A program made the position numbers and the translations under genes. The notes below the pieces were generated by a model that was not told the DNA's origin, did no database searches, and saw nothing but the letters and a program-made list of their open reading frames with translations. Below, piece after piece: positions 1 through 7,695 of a stretch of DNA of 54,233 nucleotides. Source of the stretch: Acidimicrobiia bacterium (GTDB taxonomy: Bacteria > Actinomycetota > Acidimicrobiia > Spongiisociales > UBA11373); NCBI GenBank assembly GCA_040878325.1, contig JBBDMM010000015.1, forward strand, positions 1-54,233, written 5' to 3'. Position 1 is the stretch's first letter; every line of letters starts with the position of its first letter.

Positions 1-48
<48 letters not shown>

Positions 49-65
49 ACGACTCGCTCGACGGT

Positions 66-452
66 CTAGGCGGCGGACTTGCCGCGGCCCTTGACGAGTC
101 CGACGATGCCGATCACGACACCGAGGAGCAGCAGCCACATGCCGATGCCGATGCTGCCAACACCGGCGTCTTCGATTGTCTCGCGGATGTCCAGGAAGTT
201 GATAATCGCGATTGCTGTCCAATTGGCGAGCACGGCCCACGCCAGCCACATCGGGTAGGGGCGACCGGTGAACGTGAGGAAACCGAGGACCATGAAGGCC
301 AATCCGGCGAAGAAAGTCATCCAGCCGTCCGTGAGATCTATGCCGGTTATCCCCGGGATCCCCGAAAGAAAGCCGGTTGCCCAAGGGAGCCACGAGCCAA
401 TCGCGGCCAGCCCTCCTGCCAGCATGATCATCACTCCTGCGTACCTGCTCAT
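66..452 (-). CDS. four-helix membrane protein, unknown function
   Basis: A 128-residue integral membrane protein. Hydrophobic segments lie near residues 6-28, 44-62, 67-86 and 100-121, and the tail is basic (KGRGKSAA). Aromatic residues cluster at the predicted membrane borders (SWLPWATG, MWLAWAVLANW). No catalytic motif is recognised. It is divergent from the sulfotransferase gene at 564 and separated from it by about 110 bases. The ATG at 452 is the only good start. Small four-helix proteins of this kind are common in actinobacteria and mostly uncharacterised. Its reality is supported by a well-formed membrane pattern; its function is unknown. Confidence 0.75.
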   Translation of the reverse strand: MSRYAGVMIMLAGGLAAIGSWLPWATGFLSGIPGITGIDLTDGWMTFFAGLAFMVLGFLTFTGRPYPMWLAWAVLANWTAIAIINFLDIRETIEDAGVGSIGIGMWLLLLGVVIGIVGLVKGRGKSAA

Positions 453-563
453 CGACGGTGCGAACCCTTCCCGAAGCCAAGTCGACGAAGCCGAGCATAG
501 GTCGTTGCTCCCAGAGGGGCGGTCCTAAACCCGAAGGCCTCAACCCGCTATCAGCGCCCGCCG

Positions 564-1424
564 ATGCCATCTCCAGTGATCGCTGTAGTCCACATCCACA
601 AGACCGCCGGAACCACGCTCGCCGGCGTCTTCAAGCGTTCGTTCGGTGGTCGGCACTGCGACGTCCGGCTCACCGATCCCGCCGCAGACCATCTGACGCC
701 CGATGGGCTGACGCAGCTCCGCCGGTGGTATCCCCGGCTCGAGAGCATCCTCGGTCATCCGGTGCGCGCCTACGCCGGGCTGGAAGAGGTGGCGGGGGAG
801 ATCCGATATGTCTCGTTCTTGCGTGACCCGATCGTCCGCACCGCCTCTCACTATCAATACGACGTCCAGCGTGGTGGCGTCGACCTTCCCTTCGAGGATT
901 GGATCACTCACGACGCGGTGCGCGACCGGCAGACCCGGATTCTGGCGGGGCCCGATGGGACCGCCGCCGAGGCCGTCGGCCACCTCGACCGTTTCGCGTT
1001 CGTAGGACGGGCCGACCGGTTCGACGAGTCGCTGGTGATGTTGAAGCGCTTCGTAGGGATGCCCGATGTCACGTACGCATCGAAGTGGGTGGCGCCGACC
1101 GACGACATCAAGAAGCGGCTACTGGCCGATCCCGAGGCAGTTGCCAGGATCGCCGCGGTGAACCAGGCCGATCTCGAGGTCTGGGATCACCTGATCCACG
1201 AGATCTATCCGAAGCAGGTGACGCGGTACGGGCCGGGCATCGCACGGGATACGGCCGCGCTCGAGAAGGCGAACTCCCGTATGACAGTTCGTCGGATGTA
1301 CGCCCATCCCCGCTACGCCTGGTACGTCGCCAAGTGGCGGTGGGGCTACTCACCCTGGGTGAGTCGACAGCGCGCCGCTCTCGGTGAGTCCACCCCTGCG
1401 GAAACTCAGCCCACCGAGCGCTAG
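564..1424 (+). CDS. sulfotransferase family protein
   Basis: A 286-residue cytosolic protein of the PAPS-dependent sulfotransferase superfamily. The 5'-phosphosulfate loop is HIHKTAGTTL at residues 10-19. The 3'-phosphate binding strand-helix appears as FLRDPIVRTASHY, with Arg and Ser in the expected places. These features match the sulfotransfer_2 type that acts on glycans or cell-surface polymers, but the acceptor substrate cannot be told from sequence. The gene stands alone between a divergent membrane protein and a tRNA on the opposite strand. A TATCAG hexamer nine bases before the ATG may be a leaderless -10 box. Family call is firm; substrate is unknown. Confidence 0.85.
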   Translation: MPSPVIAVVHIHKTAGTTLAGVFKRSFGGRHCDVRLTDPAADHLTPDGLTQLRRWYPRLESILGHPVRAYAGLEEVAGEIRYVSFLRDPIVRTASHYQYDVQRGGVDLPFEDWITHDAVRDRQTRILAGPDGTAAEAVGHLDRFAFVGRADRFDESLVMLKRFVGMPDVTYASKWVAPTDDIKKRLLADPEAVARIAAVNQADLEVWDHLIHEIYPKQVTRYGPGIARDTAALEKANSRMTVRRMYAHPRYAWYVAKWRWGYSPWVSRQRAALGESTPAETQPTER

Positions 1425-1470
1425 GCCGGCTCAAGAGAGGATGGGAGCCGGAACCGGGCGGCTTTCGGGG

Positions 1471-1546
1471 TGGTGGGTCGGGTGGGAATCGAACCCACAA
1501 CCTTCGGGTTAAAAGCCCGCTGCTCTGCCAATTGAGCTACCGACCC
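1471..1546 (-). tRNA. tRNA-Lys (anticodon UUU)
   Basis: The reverse strand folds as a complete cloverleaf. The acceptor stem is GGGTCGG pairing with CCGACCC, the D arm contains TAGCTCAATTGGCAGAGCA, the anticodon loop is CTTTTAA, and the T arm is GTGGGTTCGATTCCCAC. The discriminator base is A and the CCA end (TGG on the plus strand at 1471-1473) is encoded. The gene stands alone. Confidence 0.97.
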
Positions 1547-1650
1547 GCCGCGAAGGTAGCACCACCCCCGCCCGGCCTCGCTGCCCCGCGAGCAGAGGAG
1601 GACAGAAGGGGGAACGGCCTTTATCTTGCGGGAGGCGGGTGGCCCTCCTG

Positions 1651-1671
1651 CTGGAGACTGGCGACTGGAGA
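1651..1671. repeat. heptamer array (CTGGAGA type)
   Basis: Three tandem 7-mers read CTGGAGA, CTGGCGA, CTGGAGA just upstream of the ATG at 1678. Part of the 7-nt repeat family found throughout the window. A TTGCGGGAGGCGGG stretch at 1626-1639 resembles the lead-in of other arrays. Confidence 0.8.
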
Positions 1672-1677
1672 CTGAAA

Positions 1678-3486
1678 ATGATCGCGTTTGGTGTTTCCGG
1701 GCTCCCACCCGAAGACGGGGACGACGCGGCGTTTCTCGACGGCCTGGCCGCCCGGGGGCACCGCGCGTATGAGTTCGCCTTCGTGAAGGGCTTCCCGTGG
1801 AAGGAGAAGCGGTGCGCTGCCTTCGGGGCACTCGCCGCCGAGCGCGGCATCGCCATCTCGATCCACGCCCCCTACTTCGCCATCCTCACCTCCGACGACC
1901 CCGAGAAGGCGAAGCTCACCCGCTCGGCGCTCGAGCACACCATGAAACTGGGAGCGGCCTTCGGCAGCCGGGTGATCGTGGCGCACACCGGCTACACCAA
2001 GGGTCGGCCACCCGACGAGCTGCACGCCTTGGCGGCTAAGAGCCTCGAGGTGATCGAGCCCAAGGTGCGCCATCTGGGGGTGGCCCTCGGCCTGGAGGTC
2101 GGCGGGTCCGATCGTGCCTTCGGAACCCTCGGCGACATCGCCCTCATCGCCGGGAACTTTCCCTTCGTCCACCCGGTGGTCGATTGGGCTCACCTTCATG
2201 CCATGTCGCGGGGGGCCTTGACCAGCAAGGAGGCCTTTCTCGGAGTTTTCGCATTCCTGCGCGACAACTTCCCGGGCTGGTCGCTCGATCCGCTCCATTG
2301 CCAGTTCACCGACAACGAATTCGGGCACGCCGGGGAGATCCGCCACCTTCCGTACGGCGAAGGGTCGTTGCGGGTGACCCCGCTGGTCGAAGCGGCAGTC
2401 GAAGCAGGGATGCGGATGACCCTTATCTCCGAGGCCAGGGAGGGGTCGAGCCATGAGGCGATCCAGGCGGAGTTGGAGCAGGCGCGGTCGGCAACGCGGT
2501 CGCCGGCGCAGAACGATGACGACACCCGCTCACTCGCCTCGGGGTCCGTGCCCTTCCCCGCTGGGGTCCAGGTCCGTGCCGAAGCCGACGGATGGATTCC
2601 AGTCGGCCGGGATCGCCAGGTGCGCCTCACCAACATCGACAAGCCGTTCTTTCCCGACGGCTATACGAAAGGTGATTTGATCGCCTATTACGCGGCGATC
2701 GCCCCACTGCTGCTGCCCCATTTGCGTGACAGGGCGATCGTGCTGGCCCGGTTCCCCGACGGGGCCGACGGCGACTGGTTCTATGAGAAGCGGGCACCAT
2801 CACACGCGCCGGAATGGCTGCCGACGGCGCCGCTGTGGTCCGGCCACAAGGGGGAGGACATCGACTTCGTGACCGCACCCGACGTCGAGTCGTTGATGTG
2901 GATCGCCAACCTCGGTGCCATCGAGATCCACCCCTGGTTGAGTCGGATCCTCACTTCGACGGAGCCCGATTTCGCCATCTTCGACCTCGACCCGGCCGAG
3001 GGCGCCGAATGGGACCAGGTGGTCACTGTGGCCAAGGTGATCCGGGTTGCGCTCGAGCGCCTCGGGCTCGCCGGCTACCCCAAGACCTCGGGTGCCACCG
3101 GCCTCCACATCTACGTGCCGCTCGATCCAGTGCACCCCTACGAGCGGGTACGGAAGTTCATCGAGACGGTGGGTCGTCTCGTCGTCGGCGCGGACCCGAG
3201 CCTGGCGACGATGGAGTGGGACATTCCCAAGCGCAAGGGCAAGGTGTTCATCGACCACAACCAGAACGTCGGCGGCAAGACGATTGCCTCGGTGTATTCG
3301 GTGCGCCCCCGCCCCGGTGCACCCGTGTCGACCCCCATTCTGTGGGACGAGGTCGGCGCAGTGAATCCATCGGACTTCACCATCGCCAGCATCTGGGACC
3401 GCGTCGCCCGCCACGGCGACCTCTTCGCGCCGGTCCTGAGAGGCGGGCAGACGCTAGATCGCGCGGAGAGCACACTCGGGAACTAG
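1678..3486 (+). CDS. endonuclease IV-LigD polymerase-domain fusion
   Basis: A 602-residue protein with two repair domains in one frame. Residues 1-265 are an AP-endonuclease-2 TIM barrel. The predicted metal ligands are H63, H103, E140, D169, H172, H207, H223 and E252, spaced almost exactly as in E. coli Nfo, but the position of Nfo D229 reads Ile. Residues about 300-595 are a LigD-type primase-polymerase domain. Its catalytic Asp pair is FDLD at 435-438, the nucleotide-contact His is in SGATGLHIYVP (H477), and the third Asp is D526. A low-complexity linker (about 266-300) joins them. Inferred role: incise abasic or damaged DNA and fill the short gap with NTPs or dNTPs. An in-frame GTG at 1639 would add residues encoded by heptamer repeat, so the ATG at 1678 is preferred. 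No Ku or ligase gene is nearby. Confidence 0.9.
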   Translation: MIAFGVSGLPPEDGDDAAFLDGLAARGHRAYEFAFVKGFPWKEKRCAAFGALAAERGIAISIHAPYFAILTSDDPEKAKLTRSALEHTMKLGAAFGSRVIVAHTGYTKGRPPDELHALAAKSLEVIEPKVRHLGVALGLEVGGSDRAFGTLGDIALIAGNFPFVHPVVDWAHLHAMSRGALTSKEAFLGVFAFLRDNFPGWSLDPLHCQFTDNEFGHAGEIRHLPYGEGSLRVTPLVEAAVEAGMRMTLISEAREGSSHEAIQAELEQARSATRSPAQNDDDTRSLASGSVPFPAGVQVRAEADGWIPVGRDRQVRLTNIDKPFFPDGYTKGDLIAYYAAIAPLLLPHLRDRAIVLARFPDGADGDWFYEKRAPSHAPEWLPTAPLWSGHKGEDIDFVTAPDVESLMWIANLGAIEIHPWLSRILTSTEPDFAIFDLDPAEGAEWDQVVTVAKVIRVALERLGLAGYPKTSGATGLHIYVPLDPVHPYERVRKFIETVGRLVVGADPSLATMEWDIPKRKGKVFIDHNQNVGGKTIASVYSVRPRPGAPVSTPILWDEVGAVNPSDFTIASIWDRVARHGDLFAPVLRGGQTLDRAESTLGN

Positions 3487-3508
3487 ACATCATGTCGGCC
3501 TCGGTTCT

Positions 3509-3600
3509 GCGATGCGCAATGTGCAATGCGCAATGCGCGACGCGTCTAGGTCCTCGTTGGCTCCAACGCGCTGCTCATTGCTGATTGCGCATCGCGGGCC
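3509..3600. repeat. inverted heptamer-array element
   Basis: The left arm holds five 7-mers (GCGATGC, GCAATGT, GCAATGC twice, GCGACGC) at 3509-3543. The right arm holds GCTCATT, GCTGATT, GCGCATC, GCGGGCC at 3573-3600. A perfect 12-nt inverted pair (3509-3520 with 3584-3595) shows the arms face each other. It lies between convergent genes. Confidence 0.85.
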
Positions 3601-3617
3601 GGGGCGCAGCCCCGGCC
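3597..3617. terminator. GC-rich hairpin between convergent genes
   Basis: A perfect 9-bp stem GGCCGGGGC/GCCCCGGCC with a 3-base loop abuts the stop of the minus-strand gene ending at 3617 and follows the plus-strand fusion gene. There is no strong U tract, so termination is plausible but not certain. Confidence 0.5.
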
Positions 3618-4465
3618 TAGTACGGAAGCACCTCGCCTGGTTCGTCTCCGGTGACAAATGGCATCTCGGCGCTGCTCCAGTCGCTCCAGGAGCCGGGGTA
3701 CAGGATCGGCTCGCCGAGGCCGGCCACGACCATCGCCAGGGCGGCGTGGCAGGCGGTGACGCCGCTGCCGCAGTAGACGACGGTGTCGTCGCCGTGGGCA
3801 CCCACTGCGCGGTAGCGGGCGGAGAGCATCCGGAATGGAAGAAACCGACCTTCCGTGTCGATGTTCTCCTCGTAGGGGATGTTGACGGCCGTGGGGATAT
3901 GGCCGCCGATCGGGTCGATGGGTTCCTGGTCGCCGCGGTACCGCTCGGCCGAGCGGGAGTCGATGAGCGTCAGCTCCCCGAGACTCTCCGCCAGGGCCTC
4001 ACGGTCGATGGTGCGGGTGGTGGCGGGGCGCACCGTCATGGTCGCCACGGGCCGTGCGGCGGTCGCCGACTCCAGCGCGTGGCCGGCTGCCACCCAGGCA
4101 GGCAGTCCGCCGTCGAGCACCCGGACCCGGTCGTGCCCGATGTCGCGGAGCATCCACCAGAGTCGGGCGGCGATTGCCCCGCCACGGTCGTCGTAGGCCA
4201 CGATCAGGTCGTCGTTGCCGAATCCAAGTGATCCCATCGTCGCGGCGAAGTCGCTTCGGGTGGGGAGAGGATGGCGGCCGGCGCCGATGGGGCCGCTGAG
4301 CTGGGTCTCGAGGTGCAGGTACACGGCTCCGGGAATGTGCCCCTCGGCATAGGCGGCGAGACCCTGCTCTGGCTCCGCGAGGTACCAACGGGTGTCGGCG
4401 ACCTTGGCGTCGCCAGTTGCCAGCAACCCCGCGAGCTCATCCACCGAGATCAGCGGATCGGTCAC
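3617..4465 (-). CDS. sseA: 3-mercaptopyruvate/thiosulfate sulfurtransferase
   Basis: A 282-residue tandem rhodanese-domain protein. The C-terminal domain has the active-site loop CGSGVTA; CG(S/T)GVTA is typical of 3-mercaptopyruvate sulfurtransferases, while thiosulfate rhodaneses usually have basic residues there. The N-terminal domain is catalytically inactive, as usual in this family, and contains GHIPGAVYLHLE. The second domain has GGHIPTAVNIPYEEN. It moves sulfane sulfur from mercaptopyruvate to thiol acceptors in the cytosol. The GTG start at 4465 overlaps the TGA of the upstream gene by four bases (GTGA), so the two are translationally coupled. A longer frame upstream is a shadow of that gene. 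Confidence 0.88.
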   Translation of the reverse strand: MTDPLISVDELAGLLATGDAKVADTRWYLAEPEQGLAAYAEGHIPGAVYLHLETQLSGPIGAGRHPLPTRSDFAATMGSLGFGNDDLIVAYDDRGGAIAARLWWMLRDIGHDRVRVLDGGLPAWVAAGHALESATAARPVATMTVRPATTRTIDREALAESLGELTLIDSRSAERYRGDQEPIDPIGGHIPTAVNIPYEENIDTEGRFLPFRMLSARYRAVGAHGDDTVVYCGSGVTACHAALAMVVAGLGEPILYPGSWSDWSSAEMPFVTGDEPGEVLPY

Positions 4466-4980
4466 GGCACCTTCGGCCGAGGCTTCGGCTTGAGGACCCG
4501 GGCGGCGGCGGCGGCCTCCCATGGCCTGGCGATGACGTGCCAAGAGAGGATCAGCGCGTGTACCGGCACCGCCACGTCGGTGTGCACGTCGACCCGGTTG
4601 TAGGTCAGGGCTGTGCCGGCGAGGCGGCCGACCGGATGTCCCCCGATTCGCAGCGTCCATCGGCGGGGGGTCGGGTCCGAGGTGAGTTCGTAGCCGAAGG
4701 TGGTACCGGTCACCTCCCAACGCCGCCCCCACCACGACTGGCGTTCGATCCTGGCCTTCTCGGAATCGCCCACCGCCACAACCGTGCCCCAGCCGTCGGG
4801 CTTCAGCTCGAGTTTGCGGCCATCCGGGAGCCACACCAGCGAAGTGTGTGTGGACGGGACCCGGCGCATTCGTGCGACGACCCCGTCGGGGCCGATCAGC
4901 TCCCAGTCATTGGACAGGAATCGGCTGACGAACTGGTGCTCCCCGACCAGGGCGGAGCGGAATTGCCGTTTGGAGGTCAC
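4462..4980 (-). CDS. hypothetical protein coupled to sseA
   Basis: A 172-residue soluble protein rich in Trp, Arg and beta-strand-like segments (WELIGPDGVVARMRRV, LVWLPDGRKLELKP, RRWTLRIGGHPVGRL). No catalytic motif is recognised. The alternating strands and the generic scrambled-lipid-like look suggest a beta-barrel fold such as the Tubby/LURP-one type, but this is only a guess. The GTG start at 4980 lies six bases after a TAGCCT -10 box, which fits a leaderless transcript. It overlaps sseA by four bases, so the two form an operon. Confidence 0.7.
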   Translation of the reverse strand: MTSKRQFRSALVGEHQFVSRFLSNDWELIGPDGVVARMRRVPSTHTSLVWLPDGRKLELKPDGWGTVVAVGDSEKARIERQSWWGRRWEVTGTTFGYELTSDPTPRRWTLRIGGHPVGRLAGTALTYNRVDVHTDVAVPVHALILSWHVIARPWEAAAAARVLKPKPRPKVP

Positions 4981-4986
4981 CGGGAG

Positions 4987-4992
4987 AGGCTA
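4987..4992 (-). promoter_or_regulatory. leaderless -10 box TAGCCT
   Basis: TAGCCT on the minus strand, six bases before the GTG at 4980. Supports that start and a transcript lacking a 5' leader. Confidence 0.6.
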
Positions 4993-5418
4993 CCGGCCCG
5001 GCTCCTCCACGGATCGCGGGGCGTTGGGTATTCGGAGCACGAAGCCGATGGCCCAGATACCGATGGCGGCGACGAGGAGCCGCAATGCCATCGGTCCCAG
5101 CACCCACCCGACGCTGTAGGTGAACGCCGCCGTCATAGCCAGAACCGCGACCACCTTGGTCCGCACCGGGATCCCCCGGCCGCTCTGGAAGTCGCTGATG
5201 AACCGGCCGAAACGCTGATGGTTGACGAGCCAGTCGTGCAACCGATCCGAGGACCGGGCGAAGAAGAAGGCGGCGAGCAGAAGCGGGCCCGTCGTAGGTA
5301 TCAAGGGAAGAAAGACGCCCACGATGCCGATGCCGACGAAGAGCAGACCGAGTACGAGGTAGAGGGCGCGCAACGCCGGTCCCCGCGGATGAAGGCCAGC
5401 AGCCATGGTCTCCTGCAC
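4990..5418 (-). CDS. DUF454 (YbaN-like) membrane protein
   Basis: A 142-residue inner-membrane protein of the YbaN/DUF454 family. It has the family pattern of a first helical hairpin with GLLFVGIGIVGVFLPLIPTTG, then FFFARSSDRLHDWLVNHQRFG, and two more helices near the C terminus. The function of the family is unknown. The GTG start at 5418 is chosen because TACTGT lies six bases upstream; an in-frame ATG at 5406 is the alternative. The gene shares its strand with the hypothetical-sseA pair at 4980, whose -10 box lies inside its last codons. Confidence 0.8.
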   Translation of the reverse strand: MQETMAAGLHPRGPALRALYLVLGLLFVGIGIVGVFLPLIPTTGPLLLAAFFFARSSDRLHDWLVNHQRFGRFISDFQSGRGIPVRTKVVAVLAMTAAFTYSVGWVLGPMALRLLVAAIGIWAIGFVLRIPNAPRSVEEPGR

Positions 5419-5424
5419 ACCCCG

Positions 5425-5430
5425 ACAGTA
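5425..5430 (-). promoter_or_regulatory. leaderless -10 box TACTGT
   Basis: TACTGT on the minus strand, six bases before the GTG at 5418 of the DUF454 gene. Decides the start in favour of GTG. Confidence 0.5.
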
Positions 5431-5462
5431 TCGAACGGGTTTTCGACGGCGAGTCGGGGGAG

Positions 5463-5503
5463 GGCCTCGCTGCACTCGGCCTGCGATGGGCGATTGGCGA
5501 TTG
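5463..5503. repeat. heptamer array with GGCCTCGCT head
   Basis: The head GGCCTCGCTGCACTCGGCC (5463-5481) is followed directly by 7-mers TGCGATG, GGCGATT, GGCGATT. The same head-plus-array arrangement recurs at 27832, 47744 and 54088. Confidence 0.8.
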
Positions 5504-5589
5504 GTAAGAGGGCACACTGCGTCGTGTCGACGGGAAAGTGGGCGGCAGGCCTTCCGGCCGGAGCCGGGGCTGGAGCGCTTGTAGTCGAA

Positions 5590-5595
5590 TAGCCT
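5590..5595 (+). promoter_or_regulatory. leaderless -10 box TAGCCT
   Basis: TAGCCT six bases before the ATG at 5602 of the exonuclease gene. Confidence 0.6.
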
Positions 5596-5601
5596 GGTGC
5601 G

Positions 5602-6474
5602 ATGAAGAGGCTTCATCTGCTCGATGGAACCTACGAGCTGTTCCGGTCTCACTTTGGGGCACCGTCGCGGTTGTCGCCCGACGGGAGCGAGATCGGGGCC
5701 GTTCATGGGATCGTCGCGTCGACACTCAACCTGCTGCAGGAAGATGGGGTGACCCATCTCGGGGCTGCGTTCGATACGGTCATTCGGTCGTTTCGCAACG
5801 ACCTGTACCACGGCTACAAGACCGAGGTGGGGGTTCCCCCGGAGTTGCTGGCACAGTTCCCGATCGCTGAAGACGCGCTCGACGCAATCGGTGTGACTGT
5901 GTGGCGGATGCGCGAGTACGAGGCGGATGATGCGATTGCGTCGGCGGTCGTCAGGTACGGCGGCGATTTCGAGCAGGTGGTGATCCTGTCCCCTGACAAG
6001 GATCTCCGCCAATGTGTCGACGGCCAGCGGGTGGTGGGCTTCGATCGCCGTCAGGGGATCTTCATCGACGAAGCGGGGGTCGTCGAGAAGTTCGGCGTAT
6101 CGCCCGCGTCGATCCCCGACTACCTCGGCCTGGTGGGCGACAGCGCCGATGGATTCCCGGGCGTCCCTGGATGGGGAGCCAAATCGGCCTCGGTGGTGCT
6201 GGCCGAGTACCGGCACATCGAGAACATTCCGCTCGAAGTCGGTCTGTGGTCGGTGTCGGTCCGGGGAGCGCTACGGCTGGTGGAGTCGTTGCGGGAGCAC
6301 ATGGGCGACGCGCTCCTCTTCAGGTTTCTCGCTCGACTTCGACCCGACGTGCCGCTCACCGAGACCACCGAGGATCTCCGCTGGAAGGGCGTGCCCCGGA
6401 AGCGATTCACCGACTTCTGCGACCGGTACGGATTCGACACCATTCGCGACCGCCCGCGGGTGTGGGCGGATTAG
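5602..6474 (+). CDS. stand-alone 5'-3' exonuclease (Pol I N-domain/FEN type)
   Basis: A 290-residue homologue of the 5'-nuclease domain of DNA polymerase I, without a polymerase. The N-terminal PIN-like motif LLDGTYELFRSHF, the acidic motif YEADDAIASAV and the SPDKDLRQ motif provide metal-binding carboxylates. A helix-3-turn-helix (LGLVGDSADGFPGVPG) contacts DNA. Such proteins remove RNA primers or 5' flaps and could process ends for the polymerase fusion upstream, though no operon link exists. Length matches stand-alone bacterial FENs. The ATG at 5602 has a TAGCCT box six bases upstream. Confidence 0.88.
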   Translation: MKRLHLLDGTYELFRSHFGAPSRLSPDGSEIGAVHGIVASTLNLLQEDGVTHLGAAFDTVIRSFRNDLYHGYKTEVGVPPELLAQFPIAEDALDAIGVTVWRMREYEADDAIASAVVRYGGDFEQVVILSPDKDLRQCVDGQRVVGFDRRQGIFIDEAGVVEKFGVSPASIPDYLGLVGDSADGFPGVPGWGAKSASVVLAEYRHIENIPLEVGLWSVSVRGALRLVESLREHMGDALLFRFLARLRPDVPLTETTEDLRWKGVPRKRFTDFCDRYGFDTIRDRPRVWAD

Positions 6475-6547
6475 CGACGGTGCGCTCGAAGATCAGGCGC
6501 TTCTCGCCCCGGTAGCCTGAATGCGAGTCACGAGAGATCGGATAGGC

Positions 6548-7510
6548 ATGCAGTTTGGTGCGTTCGTCCCGCAGGGTTGGAAGATGGACCTGGTCGGGAT
6601 CCCGGAGCCGGAACAGTGGCCGACGATGCTCGCTGTAGCGCGCCGCATCGAAGACCGCGGGTACGACACGGTGTGGGTGTACGACCACTTTCACACCGTG
6701 CCGGAGGCTTCCCAGGAACCCACTTTCGAGTGCTGGACCGTCATGGCCGCCCTCGCTGCCGTCACCCAGCGGGTGCGCCTCGGCCAGATGTGCACCTGCA
6801 ACTCCTACCGCCAACCGTCTTACATGGCCAAGGTGGCCAGCACCGTCGATGTGATCTCGGGTGGTCGCCTCGAGTTCGCCATCGGAGCGGGTTGGTACGA
6901 AGAGGAGTATCTGGCATACGGATACGAGTTCCCCAAAGGCTCCACCCGGATCCGGCAGCTGGATGAAGCGGTGCAGATCATCAAGAAGATGTGGACCGAA
7001 GACCAGGCGACATTCGACGGCAAGCACTACTCGATCAAGGGGGCGATCAACCGGCCGCGGCCGCTGCAGCGCCCCTACCCGCCGCTGTGGATCGCGGGGA
7101 GCGGTCCCGAAATGACCTTGAAGGTGGTCGCCAAGCACGCCGACTACGCCAACTATGCCGGCTCGATCGAGCGCTTCCGTGAGAACGGCGTGATCCTCGA
7201 TGCCCATTGCGCGAAGATCGGCCGTGACCCGGCGGAGATCGGGCGGACCACCCACCTGGAGATAATGGTCGCCAAAGACGAGGCCTCTCTCAAGAAGGCG
7301 GCGGTACGGGCCGCCGAGCAGCGCGGCCGCCCGGTCGATAAGTGGCTCGAGTCCACTCTTACCCTCGCCGGGACCACCCAGCAGGTGGTCGAGGCCCTGG
7401 GCGAGTTCAAAGACGAGGGCTGCGCCCACGTGATCGGGTACTTCCCCGACGCGGCCTGGGGCGACTCGATCGAGCTGTTCGCCACCGAGGTGATGCCAGC
7501 CCTCAAGTAG
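6548..7510 (+). CDS. LLM-class F420-dependent oxidoreductase
   Basis: A 320-residue luciferase-like monooxygenase-fold protein. Characteristic features are the N-terminal strand MQFGAFVPQG, the VWVYDHFHTVP segment, LAAVTQRVRLGQMCTCN, STVDVISGGRLEFAIGAGWYEEEY and the C-terminal LAGTTQQVVEAL region. Enzymes with this profile usually use reduced F420 to reduce or oxidise small organic substrates; the substrate is unknown. An in-frame ATG at 6521 would add nine residues, but homologues begin near MQFG. A TAGCCT box at 6513-6518 would give a short leader for the 6548 start. The gene ends just before a repeat element. Confidence 0.88.
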   Translation: MQFGAFVPQGWKMDLVGIPEPEQWPTMLAVARRIEDRGYDTVWVYDHFHTVPEASQEPTFECWTVMAALAAVTQRVRLGQMCTCNSYRQPSYMAKVASTVDVISGGRLEFAIGAGWYEEEYLAYGYEFPKGSTRIRQLDEAVQIIKKMWTEDQATFDGKHYSIKGAINRPRPLQRPYPPLWIAGSGPEMTLKVVAKHADYANYAGSIERFRENGVILDAHCAKIGRDPAEIGRTTHLEIMVAKDEASLKKAAVRAAEQRGRPVDKWLESTLTLAGTTQQVVEALGEFKDEGCAHVIGYFPDAAWGDSIELFATEVMPALK

Positions 7511-7692
7511 CAAGAGTCAAGAGTCTCGGCTGTAGGTACTTGTCTTTGGCCCTTGACTCTTGACTCCAGCTCCGGCCACGGCCCCAGCCGGACACTCGGT
7601 CGCTGGAGTGAAGTCTTCTCTGGCTGGGGCTGGGGCTGAAGCCGGAGCGAAGTCTTCTTGGCTGAAGCCGGAGCCGCCGAGCGAAGCGAGGC
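7511..7692. repeat. inverted 7-mer and 6-mer repeat complex
   Basis: CAAGAGT occurs twice (7511-7524) and its partner CTTGACT twice (7552-7565), giving a perfect 12-nt inverted pair, 7514-7525 with 7555-7566. Behind it lies a second GCTGGGG/CCCCAGC arm pair of period six (7568-7650). A reversed CCGAGCGAAGCGAGG head motif follows at 7678-7692. The complex sits directly against the truncated permease remnant. Confidence 0.8.
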
Positions 7693-7695
7693 TCG

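Noticed and set aside
1621-2454. Antisense frames over the endonuclease-polymerase gene
   Set aside because: Shadow frames with no motif; the sense protein has full catalytic residues.
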